A program made the position numbers and the translations under genes. From Rhodanobacter sp. DHB23 (lineage in GTDB: Bacteria > Pseudomonadota > Gammaproteobacteria > Xanthomonadales > Rhodanobacteraceae), in contig NZ_JACYXK010000028.1 of assembly GCF_014842975.1 (NCBI RefSeq), forward strand, positions 558,001 through 622,000: a DNA stretch of 64,000 nt. The letters run 5' to 3'. Below are positions 19,801-28,717 of the stretch, piece after piece; the stretch's first letter is position 1; the number at the start of each line of letters is the position of its first letter. The notes beneath the pieces were generated by a model. It was not told where the DNA came from, did no database searches, and was given only the letters and a program-made list of their open reading frames with translations.

Positions 19801-22233
19801 ATGCCTACCCTGATCCGTCGCCTGCCGGCGCTGCCGGCCATCCTGCTGGCCCTGGCCCTCGTCGCTACCCCCGCCTGGGCGCGTGCCGATGCAGATGCCG
19901 CCGCGGCCACGCCCGCGCAAACCCTGCAGCAGCTGGGCGACCAGCTCGGCGCCGTGAAGTCCACGCTGGCGAATGCGCAGCAGGGCAAGCTCGACGGCGC
20001 CGCGCTGTCCGACCTGCGCACGCGCGCGACGCAGGTGCAGGACCAGGCGCAACAACTGTCCGACAGCCTCGCGCCGCAGATGAGCGCGCTGCAGGCGCAG
20101 CTCACCGTGCTGGGTCCGGCGCCCGCCAAGGGCGCGCCGCCGGAGGCGCCGGAGGTGGCCGCGCAGCGCCGCCAACTGGACAAGGCGCAGGCCGGCCTCA
20201 ACGCGCAGATCGTGCAGGCGAAATCATTGAACCTCGACGCCGCGCAGGTGATGACGCAGATCAGCGGCCTGCGCAGCGACCAGTTCCAGGCGCGGCTGGC
20301 GGAGCGCACCGGCACGCCGCTGGGCCACCCGTTCTGGGCCGACCAGGTGCGCGCGCTGCCCGGCGACGCGACGCGCCTGCGCCGCTTCGCCGCGGACTGG
20401 GCCGAAGGCCTGGGCGACGCGTGGCAGCCGCCGAACCGCACGCCGCTGCTGCTGTGCCTGTGCGCCGCCGTGCTGCTGCTCGCCGGCGGCCGCTGGTCGC
20501 TGCAGCGGCTATGGCATTTCGTCGCCGCGCGCTGGCTGCCGGACGGCCACCTGCGCCGCAGCGCGACGGCGGCGGTGATGGCGTTGTCCACCACGCTTGT
20601 GATCGGGCTGGCGGCGAAGCTGGTGCACCTGGGCATCAACTGGAACGACACGCTGGACACCGATCTCGACACGCTGGCCACGTCGACGATGCGCGCCGTG
20701 ATCTTCGCCTCGCTGATGGCCGGGCTGGGCAGTGCGCTGCTGTCGGCGCAGCGCGCGTCGTGGCGGCTGCTGCCGCTGTCCGACATCGCGGCGCGGCGGC
20801 TGCGGCGCTTCCCGTGGCTGCTGGGCGGTGCCGCGCTGTTCACCGGCGTCGTCGAGCGCATCACCCGCAGCATCGGTTCCAGCCTGCCGGCCACGGTGCT
20901 GCTGCACGCCCTGCTGGCCCTGCTGCTGAGCAGCCTGGTCGGCTCGCTGCTGCTGCGCCTGCGCCATGCGCGGCACGAGGCGGATTCGCAGGGCGATGCC
21001 CGCCCGCGCCGGCCGCTGTGGGTGGGCCTGCTGAGCTTTGCCGTCACGCTGGGCGTAGTGGTGTGCTGGCTCGCGGTGTTCACCGGCTTCATCGCGCTGG
21101 CCTTCTTCGTGGCCGTGCAGATGCTGTGGTCGGGGCTGGTGGTCGCCAGCCTGTACCTGCTGATGCAACTGGCGCGCGATCTGTTCGACACCTTGCTGTC
21201 GCCGCATGGCCGCAGCGGCCAGCACCTGCAGGCCGGCTTCGACATCTCGCCGGAAACGCTGGAGCAGGCCGCCACCGTGCTCACCGGCGTCAGCCGCGTG
21301 CTGCTGACGCTGGTGGCGCTGGCGCTGGTGCTGGCGCCGTTCGACGCCGGCCCGGACGAGCTGGCGCAGCGCCTGCAGCAGCTGTTCAACGGACTCCAGC
21401 TGGGCCAGTTGCCCATCAGCCTCGACACCATCCTGGGCGCCATCGTGGTGTTCGTGCTCGGCCTGGTGGCGTTGCGCGTGCTGAAGCGCTGGCTGCGGGA
21501 CCAGTTGCTGCCCACCACCGGCATGGATGCGGGCATGCGCGAATCCGTGGTCACCCTGCTCGGCTACCTGGGTGGCGTGCTGGTGCTCGCGCTGACGCTG
21601 GTCGCCCTCAACGTGAACCTGCAGAGCATCGCCTGGATCGCCAGCGCGCTGTCGGTGGGCATCGGCTTCGGCCTGCAGCAGATCGTGTCCAACTTCTTCT
21701 GCGGCCTGATCCTGCTGGTGGAACGGCCGGTGAAGGTGGGCGACTGGGTGAGCCTGTCCAGCGACGTGGAGGGCGACATCCGCCGCATCAACGTGCGCGC
21801 CACCGAGATCCAGCTGGGCGACCGCTCCACCCTGATCGTGCCGAACTCGCAGCTGATCGCCCAGACCGTGCGCAACGTGACCCACGGCAGCGCGCAGGGC
21901 CGCGTGCGCATCATGCTGCCGATGCCGCTGGACACCGACGCGGACCGTGCGCGCCAGCTGATGCTGGACGCGCTGAAAGCGCACCAGGCCACGCTGGGCA
22001 CTCCGCCGCCGGTGGTGCGGCTGGACAAGATCGACGCCAGCTCGATGACCTTCAGCATCACCTCCTACGTGCGCAGCCCGCGCGACGTGGCGGCGGTGAA
22101 GAGCGACGTGCTGTTCGACATCCTCGCCCGCCTGCGCGCGGCGAACTTGCCGCTGTCCACGCCGACGAGCATGGTGGTGCGCAACCTGGGACCGCTGGGC
22201 GAGGACAGCCCCGCGGCGCCGTCGTCGGAATAG
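19801..22233 (+). CDS. DUF3772-type large mechanosensitive (MscS family) channel
   Basis: The 810-residue protein has a signal peptide (1-27, PAWARA), a periplasmic coiled-coil-rich domain of DUF3772 type to about 195, many transmembrane helices between about 220 and 640, and a C-terminal MscS core. The pore helix and beta domain are seen in SVGIGFGLQQIVSNFFCGLILLVERPVKVGDWV and in the later LIVPNSQLIAQTVRN segment. It would open under membrane tension and release osmolytes. The ATG at 19801 starts the signal peptide directly; a start 12 codons earlier lacks support. Confidence 0.92.
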   Translation: MPTLIRRLPALPAILLALALVATPAWARADADAAAATPAQTLQQLGDQLGAVKSTLANAQQGKLDGAALSDLRTRATQVQDQAQQLSDSLAPQMSALQAQLTVLGPAPAKGAPPEAPEVAAQRRQLDKAQAGLNAQIVQAKSLNLDAAQVMTQISGLRSDQFQARLAERTGTPLGHPFWADQVRALPGDATRLRRFAADWAEGLGDAWQPPNRTPLLLCLCAAVLLLAGGRWSLQRLWHFVAARWLPDGHLRRSATAAVMALSTTLVIGLAAKLVHLGINWNDTLDTDLDTLATSTMRAVIFASLMAGLGSALLSAQRASWRLLPLSDIAARRLRRFPWLLGGAALFTGVVERITRSIGSSLPATVLLHALLALLLSSLVGSLLLRLRHARHEADSQGDARPRRPLWVGLLSFAVTLGVVVCWLAVFTGFIALAFFVAVQMLWSGLVVASLYLLMQLARDLFDTLLSPHGRSGQHLQAGFDISPETLEQAATVLTGVSRVLLTLVALALVLAPFDAGPDELAQRLQQLFNGLQLGQLPISLDTILGAIVVFVLGLVALRVLKRWLRDQLLPTTGMDAGMRESVVTLLGYLGGVLVLALTLVALNVNLQSIAWIASALSVGIGFGLQQIVSNFFCGLILLVERPVKVGDWVSLSSDVEGDIRRINVRATEIQLGDRSTLIVPNSQLIAQTVRNVTHGSAQGRVRIMLPMPLDTDADRARQLMLDALKAHQATLGTPPPVVRLDKIDASSMTFSITSYVRSPRDVAAVKSDVLFDILARLRAANLPLSTPTSMVVRNLGPLGEDSPAAPSSE

Positions 22234-22248
22234 CGCTTCGCTTGCTTG

Positions 22249-22362
22249 TCATCCCGGCGAAGGCCGGGATCCGGTTTCAATACGCCGTGCGAAGCGCTCA
22301 AAAGATTTTGTGTCCTGCGGACGCGGTACTTGCACTGGACCCCGGCCTTCGCCGGGATGACC
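22249..22362. repeat. Pair of inverted CCCGGCGAAGGCCGGG-type repeats
   Basis: Two copies of a short palindromic unit, GTCATCCCGGCGAAGGCCGGGATCC-like, occur in opposite orientation at about 22249-22273 and 22338-22362, separated by about 65 bases. This is the widely distributed bacterial intergenic palindrome type. Together they can form a large cruciform downstream of the MscS gene. Confidence 0.8.
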
Positions 22363-22388
22363 AGCCAGAAATCGCCACCCGGACAAGA

Positions 22389-22414
22389 CGAAGGCCGGCT
22401 TGCGCCGGCCTTCG
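22389..22414. terminator. Bidirectional terminator-like hairpin
   Basis: The 11-base arms CGAAGGCCGGC and GCCGGCCTTCG (22389-22399 and 22404-22414) surround a 4-base loop between the convergent MscS and DUF3761 genes. It is weak in T residues, but placed to end both transcripts. Confidence 0.65.
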
Positions 22415-22442
22415 CATTTCTCCCGGTGATGCAGCGCCAGGA

Positions 22443-22952
22443 TTACGGCGTGCAGGCCTTGCCGTGCTCGGCGCGGTTGCCCTTGGCCTTGGCGTCGGCT
22501 TCGCTCATGTACTCGCCGTGCTTGGTCTTGCCGTACCACTTGTCGCCAGGGCAGTGGTAGACCTTGCTGCTGTCGTTGACCCACACCATGCCCGGGCCAC
22601 CGCCCGGCGCGGCGGCGGCGGCCGGAGCGGCCGCGGATGCCTTCTTCGCCGGAGCCGCGGCTGCGGCCGGAGCGGCGGCAGGTGCGGCAGGTGCGGCGGC
22701 GGCAGGCGCAGCCGCCTTCGACGACGCGGCGCCGCCGGCGGCGTACCACTCCTTCACGCCCTTGTGGCCCTTGCAGGCGCCGCGCTTGGTGGCGGTGCTG
22801 GTGTAGCTGCCGTCCTTGCACTGGCCGGTGGAGCCGGCAGGCGCGGTGGCGGCAGGGGTTGCGGACGCAGCCGGTGCGGCGGACTGCGCGAACACCGCCG
22901 GCACGGCCAGCACGCAGCCGAACGCCATGGCGAACACGATCGATGCTTTCAT
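22443..22952 (-). CDS. Secreted DUF3761 family protein
   Basis: The 169-residue product has a signal peptide (1-22, AVFA-Q) and a first module GQCKDGSYTSTATKRGACKGHKGVKEWY typical of DUF3761, where the two Cys may pair. A long Ala/Pro linker follows, then a second Cys-containing module (VYHCPGDKWYGKTKHGEYMSEADAKAKGNRAEHGKAC) that resembles a calcium-binding-like exported motif. The function is unknown. The ATG at 22952 is preceded by GGGAG. Confidence 0.85.
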   Translation of the reverse strand: MKASIVFAMAFGCVLAVPAVFAQSAAPAASATPAATAPAGSTGQCKDGSYTSTATKRGACKGHKGVKEWYAAGGAASSKAAAPAAAAPAAPAAAPAAAAAPAKKASAAAPAAAAAPGGGPGMVWVNDSSKVYHCPGDKWYGKTKHGEYMSEADAKAKGNRAEHGKACTP

Positions 22953-23164
22953 CTTCAAACTCCCTCTTCCGCGATGGTTGCCCGATGGCGGCCGGCCCTG
23001 CCCTCGCCCCAGTGCGCCGTGCCGCTCGCCCGTCGCATGCAACGCCCCTGCAGGATGCTGCCGGTTGCATGCTTCGTGGCGTCCGGACGCGGGTAACTCC
23101 GCGTCGGTGGCGCCACTATGCCGTAAAACCATGTCGATGCGATGCGAAGCGCGCAGCGCATTCA

Positions 23165-24814
23165 TCATCCATGTTGCGCCGGCGGCTTCAGCGTGGAATG
23201 CGGGCGTGCAACCTCGTACATCTGCCAGCTGATGTCCTTCAGCAGGCCCTGGCGGTCGTCGCCGATGCGGTACAGGTCGAAGTGGGTGCGGTCCGGGATG
23301 AAGCGGATGTCGGACTTCGCGTGCAGGCCGTCCAGCACCGTCTTGAGCCGGTGCGCGGCGCCGTCCAGGTAGAACGTGTCGGCCGTGCCCACGTAGAGGT
23401 GGATCCGGCCGTCGAGGTCGCCCGCAAGTTCCTGCCAGTGGTGCTGCAGGCGATAGGCGATGTCGTAGTGATCGCGCCAGTAGTCCACCACGGCCGCATC
23501 CACGTCGCCGCTGTCGCGGTCGAACATCGGCTGCGGCCGGCCGTCCTTGCCCTTGGGCGAGAACACCCACTCGAACGAGGCCATCTGGCCGCCGTACGGC
23601 CCCATCACGCGTTCGAGCCGGGCGAACTGCTCGAACGTCGCCAGCACCTTGCCGTGGTCACGCACCAGCGGGTACGGCGTGCCGTCGGCCTTGCGGTAGA
23701 CGTTGGCGTGCGGCGCGTACAGGTCCACGCCGGTGAAGTCGTGGAAGTCGCTGGGATCGGGCGAGGTGGACCAGGTGCCGCCGAAGATCTTCGGATAGCG
23801 CGTCTGCAACCACAGCGTGGCCCAGCCGCCGGAGGAATGGCCCTGCAGGAAACGTCCGCTGGACTTCGCGTCCATGCGGTAGGTCTTCTCCAGCTGCGGG
23901 ATCAGCTCGGTGGTGAGCGCCACGCCCCACGGGCCGTTGTTCACCGAGTCGGCGAACTCGGTGGTGCCGGTGGGACTGGACTGGTCGAGGAATACCCAGA
24001 TCATCGGCGGCATCTGCTTTTCCGCGGTGGCGCCGTAGACCATCGCGGCACTGCCCGCCAGCGTGTCCGCGTCGCCGCCGTAGCCATGCGTGTAGTACAC
24101 CGTGGGATAGGTCGCCTTGGCCTTAACGTCATAGCCCGGCGGCAGCATCACCCAGCCGCGCAGGTGGATGGGCCGGCCCCAGAACGCGCTCAGCGCGGGG
24201 CTGACGAAGTCGATGGCCTGCGTGTGCTGGCGCGCCTCGTCGAAATGCTTGAGCGTGGTCTCGCTGAGGTAGCGCTTCGGAATGTCCCACGCCTTGCGCT
24301 CGGGCAAGACATCCGTCAGCGCCAGGTCGGGCATGGCCGCCGCCGGCAGGTGCAACTTCACCACCTTGCTCGCCAGGTCGCCGCCGTCGCGGCCGTGGTA
24401 GTTGTAGTCGTGGTGCACGTCGAGCACGGCCTGCACGTAGTAATCGCCCGCCGGCAGCCGCGACCAGGCCTGCGGGAAGGCGATCTCGTCGGCGTCGACG
24501 TCCACCGCCTGGCCCGGCGCCAGCCGGCCCACCTCGCGCGCGGCCACCGCCGTCTGGGTGGGGAAGAACGGGCTGGTGTCCACCTCCTCCACCTTGCCGT
24601 CGCCGCCATGCTCCTTCGCCGCCGCCTCGGCGTCCTTCGCGGCGATGGCGAACAGCAGCAGGCGGCCGGATACCGGCTGCGCCGCTGCCCCGCCCAGTTG
24701 CACACGGAAGAAACTCTGGGCCGGCGCGCTCGGCGCGGTGTCGCGTGCGAGCGTGGCGACGGAGAACAGCAGGCCGCAACCGAACAGCGCGGCAACTACG
24801 GGACGATTACGCAT
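23165..24814 (-). CDS. Secreted esterase-D-like alpha/beta hydrolase
   Basis: This 549-residue exported protein has a signal peptide (about 1-23) followed by an N-terminal beta domain and a C-terminal alpha/beta hydrolase of the esterase D / antigen 85 type. The nucleophile elbow GHSSGG places Ser327 as catalytic residue; the acid and His (probably in PDRTHFDLYRIG near 520) follow. Substrate is unknown; related proteins cleave carbohydrate or siderophore esters. An AAGGGGAT ribosome site precedes the ATG at 24814. It is the downstream member of a pair with the serine hydrolase gene, separated by a palindromic repeat. Confidence 0.85.
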   Translation of the reverse strand: MRNRPVVAALFGCGLLFSVATLARDTAPSAPAQSFFRVQLGGAAAQPVSGRLLLFAIAAKDAEAAAKEHGGDGKVEEVDTSPFFPTQTAVAAREVGRLAPGQAVDVDADEIAFPQAWSRLPAGDYYVQAVLDVHHDYNYHGRDGGDLASKVVKLHLPAAAMPDLALTDVLPERKAWDIPKRYLSETTLKHFDEARQHTQAIDFVSPALSAFWGRPIHLRGWVMLPPGYDVKAKATYPTVYYTHGYGGDADTLAGSAAMVYGATAEKQMPPMIWVFLDQSSPTGTTEFADSVNNGPWGVALTTELIPQLEKTYRMDAKSSGRFLQGHSSGGWATLWLQTRYPKIFGGTWSTSPDPSDFHDFTGVDLYAPHANVYRKADGTPYPLVRDHGKVLATFEQFARLERVMGPYGGQMASFEWVFSPKGKDGRPQPMFDRDSGDVDAAVVDYWRDHYDIAYRLQHHWQELAGDLDGRIHLYVGTADTFYLDGAAHRLKTVLDGLHAKSDIRFIPDRTHFDLYRIGDDRQGLLKDISWQMYEVARPHSTLKPPAQHG

Positions 24815-24837
24815 GGTGATCCCCTTCTGGTTGACGG

Positions 24838-24950
24838 TTTGTCGCCCCTCTCCAGCTTGCGGGAGAGGGGTCGGGGGAGAGGGCGGACAGATTTGCGAAA
24901 TCCAAAGCCCCTCTCCCCAACCCCTCTCCCACAAGTGGGAGAGGGGCTTC
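24838..24950. repeat. Intergenic palindromic repeat
   Basis: Two opposed CCCCTCTCC...GGAGAGGGG units occupy the gap between the serine hydrolase and esterase genes (about 24843-24885 and 24906-24946). Each is an internal hairpin, with G-rich tails of the GGTCGGGGGAGAGGG type. It belongs to the same family as 16361-16520 and 59722-59866. Confidence 0.7.
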
Positions 24951-24955
24951 AAGGC

Positions 24956-26614
24956 TCAATCCTGTTTTTCGGCGACTTTCACCGGCACCGGCCGCAGGTC
25001 CTGGAAGTCGAAGCTGAAGTCGGTGAGCGGCGAGACCGGCTGCATGCGCATCTCGCGCACGTGGCCGTCGTCGTCCAGCGCGAAGTTGACGAAGGCGTCG
25101 GCGTCGAGCGAGCGGTCGTCCCAGCGCACGATGAAGGTGTCGTGCTGCCACGGCGTCATCGTGCCGACCAGTTGCTTCGTCTTGCTGAAGCGCAGGCGCA
25201 GCTTGCCGCCCTCGTCGCCGACCACGATGTCGCCGTACCACGGGTCGCGGTAGGTGCCGGCGTAGCCGGACAGCGGCAGCGAAGGCTTGCTGTCCTTGTC
25301 GCGCGCGGCTTCGTGCTTCGCCCAGCTCTTGTCGGCATTCGCTTCGCCTTTCTTGACCGCCTTGTCGTACACCGCCACCCAGTCGGTCTTGTGCGCGGCA
25401 TCCAGGTACGCGTCGAGCACGCGGTAGGTGATGGCGTTGAACGCGGCGCCGGACTGCTGGTTGGTGAGCACCACCACGCCGAGGTCCTGCCCGGGTACCA
25501 GGGTGAGGCGCGAGACGAAACCCGGCCAGCCGCCGGTGTGCCACACCAGCTTGCTGCCCTGGTAGTCGCTGAGGAACCAGCCCTCGCCGTAGCCGGAGAA
25601 CTGCGGGGTCAGCGGCGCCAGCTCGGGAATCGGCGGCTTGCCGATCGGGATCGGCGTGAGCATGGTCCACATCTCTCGGTGGCTCTTCTCCGAGAACAGC
25701 CGCTTGCCGTCCGGCAGCCTGCCGCCGGCGAGCTGCACGTTCATCCACTTGGCGAGGTCGTCGACGCTGGCGTAGATGCCGCCCGCGCCCGGGTCGTTGA
25801 GCCAGGCCATCGGCGGCACCGGCTTGATGTCCTTGAAGTTGTAGGGCGCATGGCCGGTGGCCGCGTCCATGCCGGGCTTCAGGTAGGTCATGTCCACCAG
25901 CGTCCCGCCCATGCCCACCGGCCGGAAGATGTGCTGGCGGATGAAGTCGGCGTAGCGCTGGCCGGACACCTTCTCGATCACCAGCGTGGCCACCGCGAAC
26001 AGGATGTTGTCGTAGGCGTAGTGGCCGCGGAAGCTGTTCTGGATCGGCACGTCGGCGAGGCGCTTCACCACATCAGCCGTGGTGTAGCTGGTCGGCGGCC
26101 AGTACAGCAGGTCGCCCGCGCCGAGGCTGAGGCCGCTGCGGTGCGCCAGCAGGTCGCGGATGCGCATCTCGTGCGTCACGTAGGGGTCGGACATGCGGAA
26201 CCCGGGCAGGTAGTCGATCACCCGGCCGTCCATGTCCAGCTTGCCTTCGTCGGCCAGCATCTGCAGCGCCGCGGCGGTGAACGCCTTGGTGTTGGAGGCG
26301 ATCGCGAACAGCGTGTCCGCGTCCACCCGGTCCGGCTTGCCCAGTTCGCGCACGCCGTAGCCCCTGGCCAGCACCACCTTGCCGTCCTTGACGATGGCCA
26401 CCGCGATGCCGGGCACCTTGAAGGTCTTCAGGGTATCGGCCATGTAGGCGTCGAAGTCCTGCAGTTGCGCCGGCAACACGACCGGCGCGTCGGCCGGCAC
26501 GGGCGACGATGCGGACACCGCCTGCTCGGGTGCGGTCTGCGCCACCGTCGCCGTGGCGAAGGCAAGCAGCGCGGCGCACAGCGCCGGACGCAGGGGATGG
26601 GGACGCTGTGGCAT
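24956..26614 (-). CDS. Secreted serine hydrolase of the class C beta-lactamase/PBP fold
   Basis: The 552-residue exported protein has a signal peptide to about residue 25 and a beta-lactamase-related domain with SxxK at Ser107-Lys110, YxN at Tyr201-Asn203 and a KTG-equivalent HTG near 365. A C-terminal beta domain of DUF3471 type follows (LPLSGYAGTYRDPWYGDIVV onward). Proteins of this group are esterases, D-amino-peptide hydrolases or unknown; true beta-lactam hydrolysis is unlikely. GGAG precedes the ATG at 26614. A second Met six residues upstream is possible. Confidence 0.9.
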   Translation of the reverse strand: MPQRPHPLRPALCAALLAFATATVAQTAPEQAVSASSPVPADAPVVLPAQLQDFDAYMADTLKTFKVPGIAVAIVKDGKVVLARGYGVRELGKPDRVDADTLFAIASNTKAFTAAALQMLADEGKLDMDGRVIDYLPGFRMSDPYVTHEMRIRDLLAHRSGLSLGAGDLLYWPPTSYTTADVVKRLADVPIQNSFRGHYAYDNILFAVATLVIEKVSGQRYADFIRQHIFRPVGMGGTLVDMTYLKPGMDAATGHAPYNFKDIKPVPPMAWLNDPGAGGIYASVDDLAKWMNVQLAGGRLPDGKRLFSEKSHREMWTMLTPIPIGKPPIPELAPLTPQFSGYGEGWFLSDYQGSKLVWHTGGWPGFVSRLTLVPGQDLGVVVLTNQQSGAAFNAITYRVLDAYLDAAHKTDWVAVYDKAVKKGEANADKSWAKHEAARDKDSKPSLPLSGYAGTYRDPWYGDIVVGDEGGKLRLRFSKTKQLVGTMTPWQHDTFIVRWDDRSLDADAFVNFALDDDGHVREMRMQPVSPLTDFSFDFQDLRPVPVKVAEKQD

Positions 26615-26739
26615 CGCGGGCTCCGGGAACATGAATCGCGCCACTATCACGGCAAATCCGCGGCAAGGCCAGCGCTGGAAGTCATGCCGGCCATGCGGCA
26701 ATCTTTCCGTTTCGTTACACGCGGACGCAACGAGTCTTC

Positions 26740-27519
26740 ATGGAATCCCTGTTCTCCTGGATCGGCCAGCACGTCCTGCTGCTGTGGGCCATCGTGCTGA
26801 TCCTCGCCCTGCTCGCCGGCGACCGGCTCTGGTACCTCGCGCGCCGCCGCAGGCTGGCCGCCACCGGCAGGAACGACTACCTCGCACTGCAGCCGCACAC
26901 CGCCGCGACCCTGCTGGCGCTGTTCGGCACACTGTTTGTCCTGCTGTGCTGGGCGGTATGGACGCATACCGCCCTGGTCCGCTTCGACGCCGCGCTGGCG
27001 CAGGCGCTGCACGAGCAGCTCCGGCCCGACGTGCTGGGCGTGGTTGCACTCGTCACCGGCATCGGCCAACCCGCGCTGCTGATGGTCGCCGCGGCGGCAG
27101 TGGCACTGCTGCTGGCACTGGGACGCGACTGGCGCTCGTTCGTGCCATGGTGCGTGGCGCTGGGCGGCACCGCGGCCTGCGGCGAAGCCGCGAAGCAGTT
27201 CGTGAAACGCGCCCGCCCGTTCGGCGGCCACGCCTTCGTGGCGGAGACCGGTTACAGCTTTCCCAGCGGCCACGCCATGATGAGCATGGCGTTCTTCGGC
27301 ATGCTGGCCTATCTGCTGCTGCACCGCCTCCCGCCCCGGCGCCACCGCGCCACCGTCGCCATCGCCGTGGCGCTGGTCGCCAGCGTGGGCATCAGCCGCG
27401 TGGTGCTGCAGGCGCATTACCTCAGCGACGTGCTGGCCGGCTATGCCCTGGGCGCGTTCTGGCTGGTGCTGGGCATCGCGCTGGCCGAACGGCTGCGACA
27501 TGACGCGCGGGCACGCTAG
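26740..27519 (+). CDS. PAP2 family membrane phosphatase
   Basis: The 259-residue integral membrane protein carries the three PAP2 motifs: KQFVKRARP, the PSGH motif in YSFPSGHAMMS, and SRVVLQAHYLSDVLAG. Its six or so transmembrane segments place the active site at the periplasmic face. It probably dephosphorylates an isoprenoid or lipid phosphate such as undecaprenyl pyrophosphate or phosphatidylglycerophosphate; which one is not visible. It is divergent from the serine hydrolase gene. Confidence 0.92.
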   Translation: MESLFSWIGQHVLLLWAIVLILALLAGDRLWYLARRRRLAATGRNDYLALQPHTAATLLALFGTLFVLLCWAVWTHTALVRFDAALAQALHEQLRPDVLGVVALVTGIGQPALLMVAAAAVALLLALGRDWRSFVPWCVALGGTAACGEAAKQFVKRARPFGGHAFVAETGYSFPSGHAMMSMAFFGMLAYLLLHRLPPRRHRATVAIAVALVASVGISRVVLQAHYLSDVLAGYALGAFWLVLGIALAERLRHDARAR

Positions 27520-27562
27520 GCACACTTGCTAGACTGGCTCCCCGCCCGACTGCCGATAATTG

Positions 27563-27982
27563 ATGCGCATGCGCTCCTGGAAGCCGCTGCTCACGCTTGC
27601 GATCGTCCTCCTCGCCATCCTGTGGAACCGGTTCGCGGCCACGCCGCCATCGTCCGTTCCGGTTTCCGCACCGGCTTCCGCGGCGAACGCCGGTACCTCT
27701 GCCGTCCTGCCCGCCTTCCTACCGCCCGAAGCGCGCGACACGCTGGTGCTGATCGCGCGCGACGGCCCGTTCCCGCACGACCAGGACGGCGTGGTGTTCG
27801 GCAATTACGAGCACCTGCTGCCCGAACAGCCGCGCGGCTACTACCACGAGTACACGGTGGAAACGCCCGGCGCGCGCACGCGTGGCATGCGGCGCATCAT
27901 CACTGGCGGTACACCGCCCGCGGTGTACTACTACACGGACGACCACTACCGCAGCTTCCGCCAGTTCACGGTGCCCCGATGA
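27563..27982 (+). CDS. Secreted barnase-like guanyl ribonuclease
   Basis: The 139-residue product has a hydrophobic N-terminal export or anchor segment (about 9-24) and a C-terminal microbial RNase N1/T1 domain. Compared with barnase, the catalytic set is kept: Glu96 (general base, in YYHEY), Arg110 and His128 in the DDHYRSF motif, with Glu-to-Arg spacing of 14 as in barnase and a small insertion before the His. It would cleave RNA after G. The stop overlaps the ATG of the barstar gene (ATGA), so enzyme and inhibitor are coupled. The start among nearby TTG/ATG codons is uncertain by a few residues. Confidence 0.9.
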   Translation: MRMRSWKPLLTLAIVLLAILWNRFAATPPSSVPVSAPASAANAGTSAVLPAFLPPEARDTLVLIARDGPFPHDQDGVVFGNYEHLLPEQPRGYYHEYTVETPGARTRGMRRIITGGTPPAVYYYTDDHYRSFRQFTVPR

Positions 27983-28443
27983 ACAGCGCGCATCCGCTCG
28001 ACCCCGACCTCACCCGCCCCAGCCAGAATGGCGTGTATTTCGTGGACGATGGCGACCTCGCCCGGTTCGCCGCCGCGGCCAGCCGCGACGAGCTTGCCGT
28101 ATGCCGCACCGACCTCGCAGGCTGCGCCGACAAGGCCGGGTTGCTGCAACGCCTCGCCGCCTCGCTGTCGCTGCCCGCCGACTTCGGCCACAACTGGGAC
28201 GCTCTGGCCGACTGCCTGCGCGACCTCGGCTGGCTGCCGGGCTGGGGACACGTGCTGCTGTTCGCGCATGCAGGCGACCTGCAACGCGATGCCGTGCAGG
28301 ATTTCGACGTGCTGCTGGGCATGCTCGACGACGCCGCCACCTTCGCGCAGGACGCGGACCGCCCGTTCTTCGCGTTTCTTGCCTGTGCGTTCGTCCATGT
28401 GGGTGGAAGCCAGGCGGGTGGCCATCCATGGCCGCACTCCTGA
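27979..28443 (+). CDS. Barstar-like ribonuclease inhibitor
   Basis: The 154-residue cytoplasmic protein matches the barstar family in its core: LLQRLAASLSLPADFGHNWDALADCLRDLGW followed by a helix and the FFAFLACAFVHVG strand. The first about 40 residues are an extra N-terminal segment. It would bind and neutralise the ribonuclease encoded just upstream. The last eight or so residues and the stop derive from the first unit of the downstream 65-bp repeat array, so the natural C-terminus was probably replaced by repeat sequence. Confidence 0.9.
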   Translation: MNSAHPLDPDLTRPSQNGVYFVDDGDLARFAAAASRDELAVCRTDLAGCADKAGLLQRLAASLSLPADFGHNWDALADCLRDLGWLPGWGHVLLFAHAGDLQRDAVQDFDVLLGMLDDAATFAQDADRPFFAFLACAFVHVGGSQAGGHPWPHS

Positions 28444-28699
28444 ATACTTGTGCGTTCATCCCTGGACGCGAAAATCAAACGGGCAGCCATCCATGGTTGC
28501 ACTCCTGGATACTAGTGCGTCCATCCCTGGACGCGAAAATCAAGCGGGCAGCCATCCATGGCTGCACTCCTGGATACTAGTGCGTCCATCCCTGGACGCG
28601 AAAATCAAACGGGCAGCCATCCATGGCTGCACTCCTGGATACTAGTGCGTCCATCCCTGGACGCGAAAATCAAACGGGCAGCCATCCATGGCTGCACTC
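28421..28699. repeat. 65-bp tandem repeat, four full copies and a partial one
   Basis: Copies start at 28421, 28486, 28551 and 28616, with a 19-base fifth copy ending at 28699. Copies 2-4 differ at only one to three positions, copy 1 at about five. Each junction forms an 18-base hairpin (GCAGCCAT-CC-ATGGCTGC) and each unit holds another (GCGTCCA-TCCC-TGGACGC). The period is not a multiple of three, so reading frames change with every copy. The array starts inside the barstar gene and ends 18 bases before the S4-protein ATG. Confidence 0.97.
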
Positions 28700-28717
28700 T
28701 TCAAAGAGCGATCACGC

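Noticed and set aside
20509-21984. A 491-codon minus-strand frame within the MscS-type gene
   Set aside because: The His/Gln/Arg-rich composition is that of the antisense of a GC-rich gene, while the opposite strand encodes a full channel.
24956-26614. Class C beta-lactamase (AmpC)
   Set aside because: The SxxK and YxN motifs are shared, but the length, HTG motif and C-terminal DUF3471-like domain indicate a PBP-type esterase or peptidase relative and not AmpC.
28421-28699. CRISPR array
   Set aside because: The repeats are contiguous 65-bp units without variable spacers, so this is a tandem repeat and not a CRISPR.
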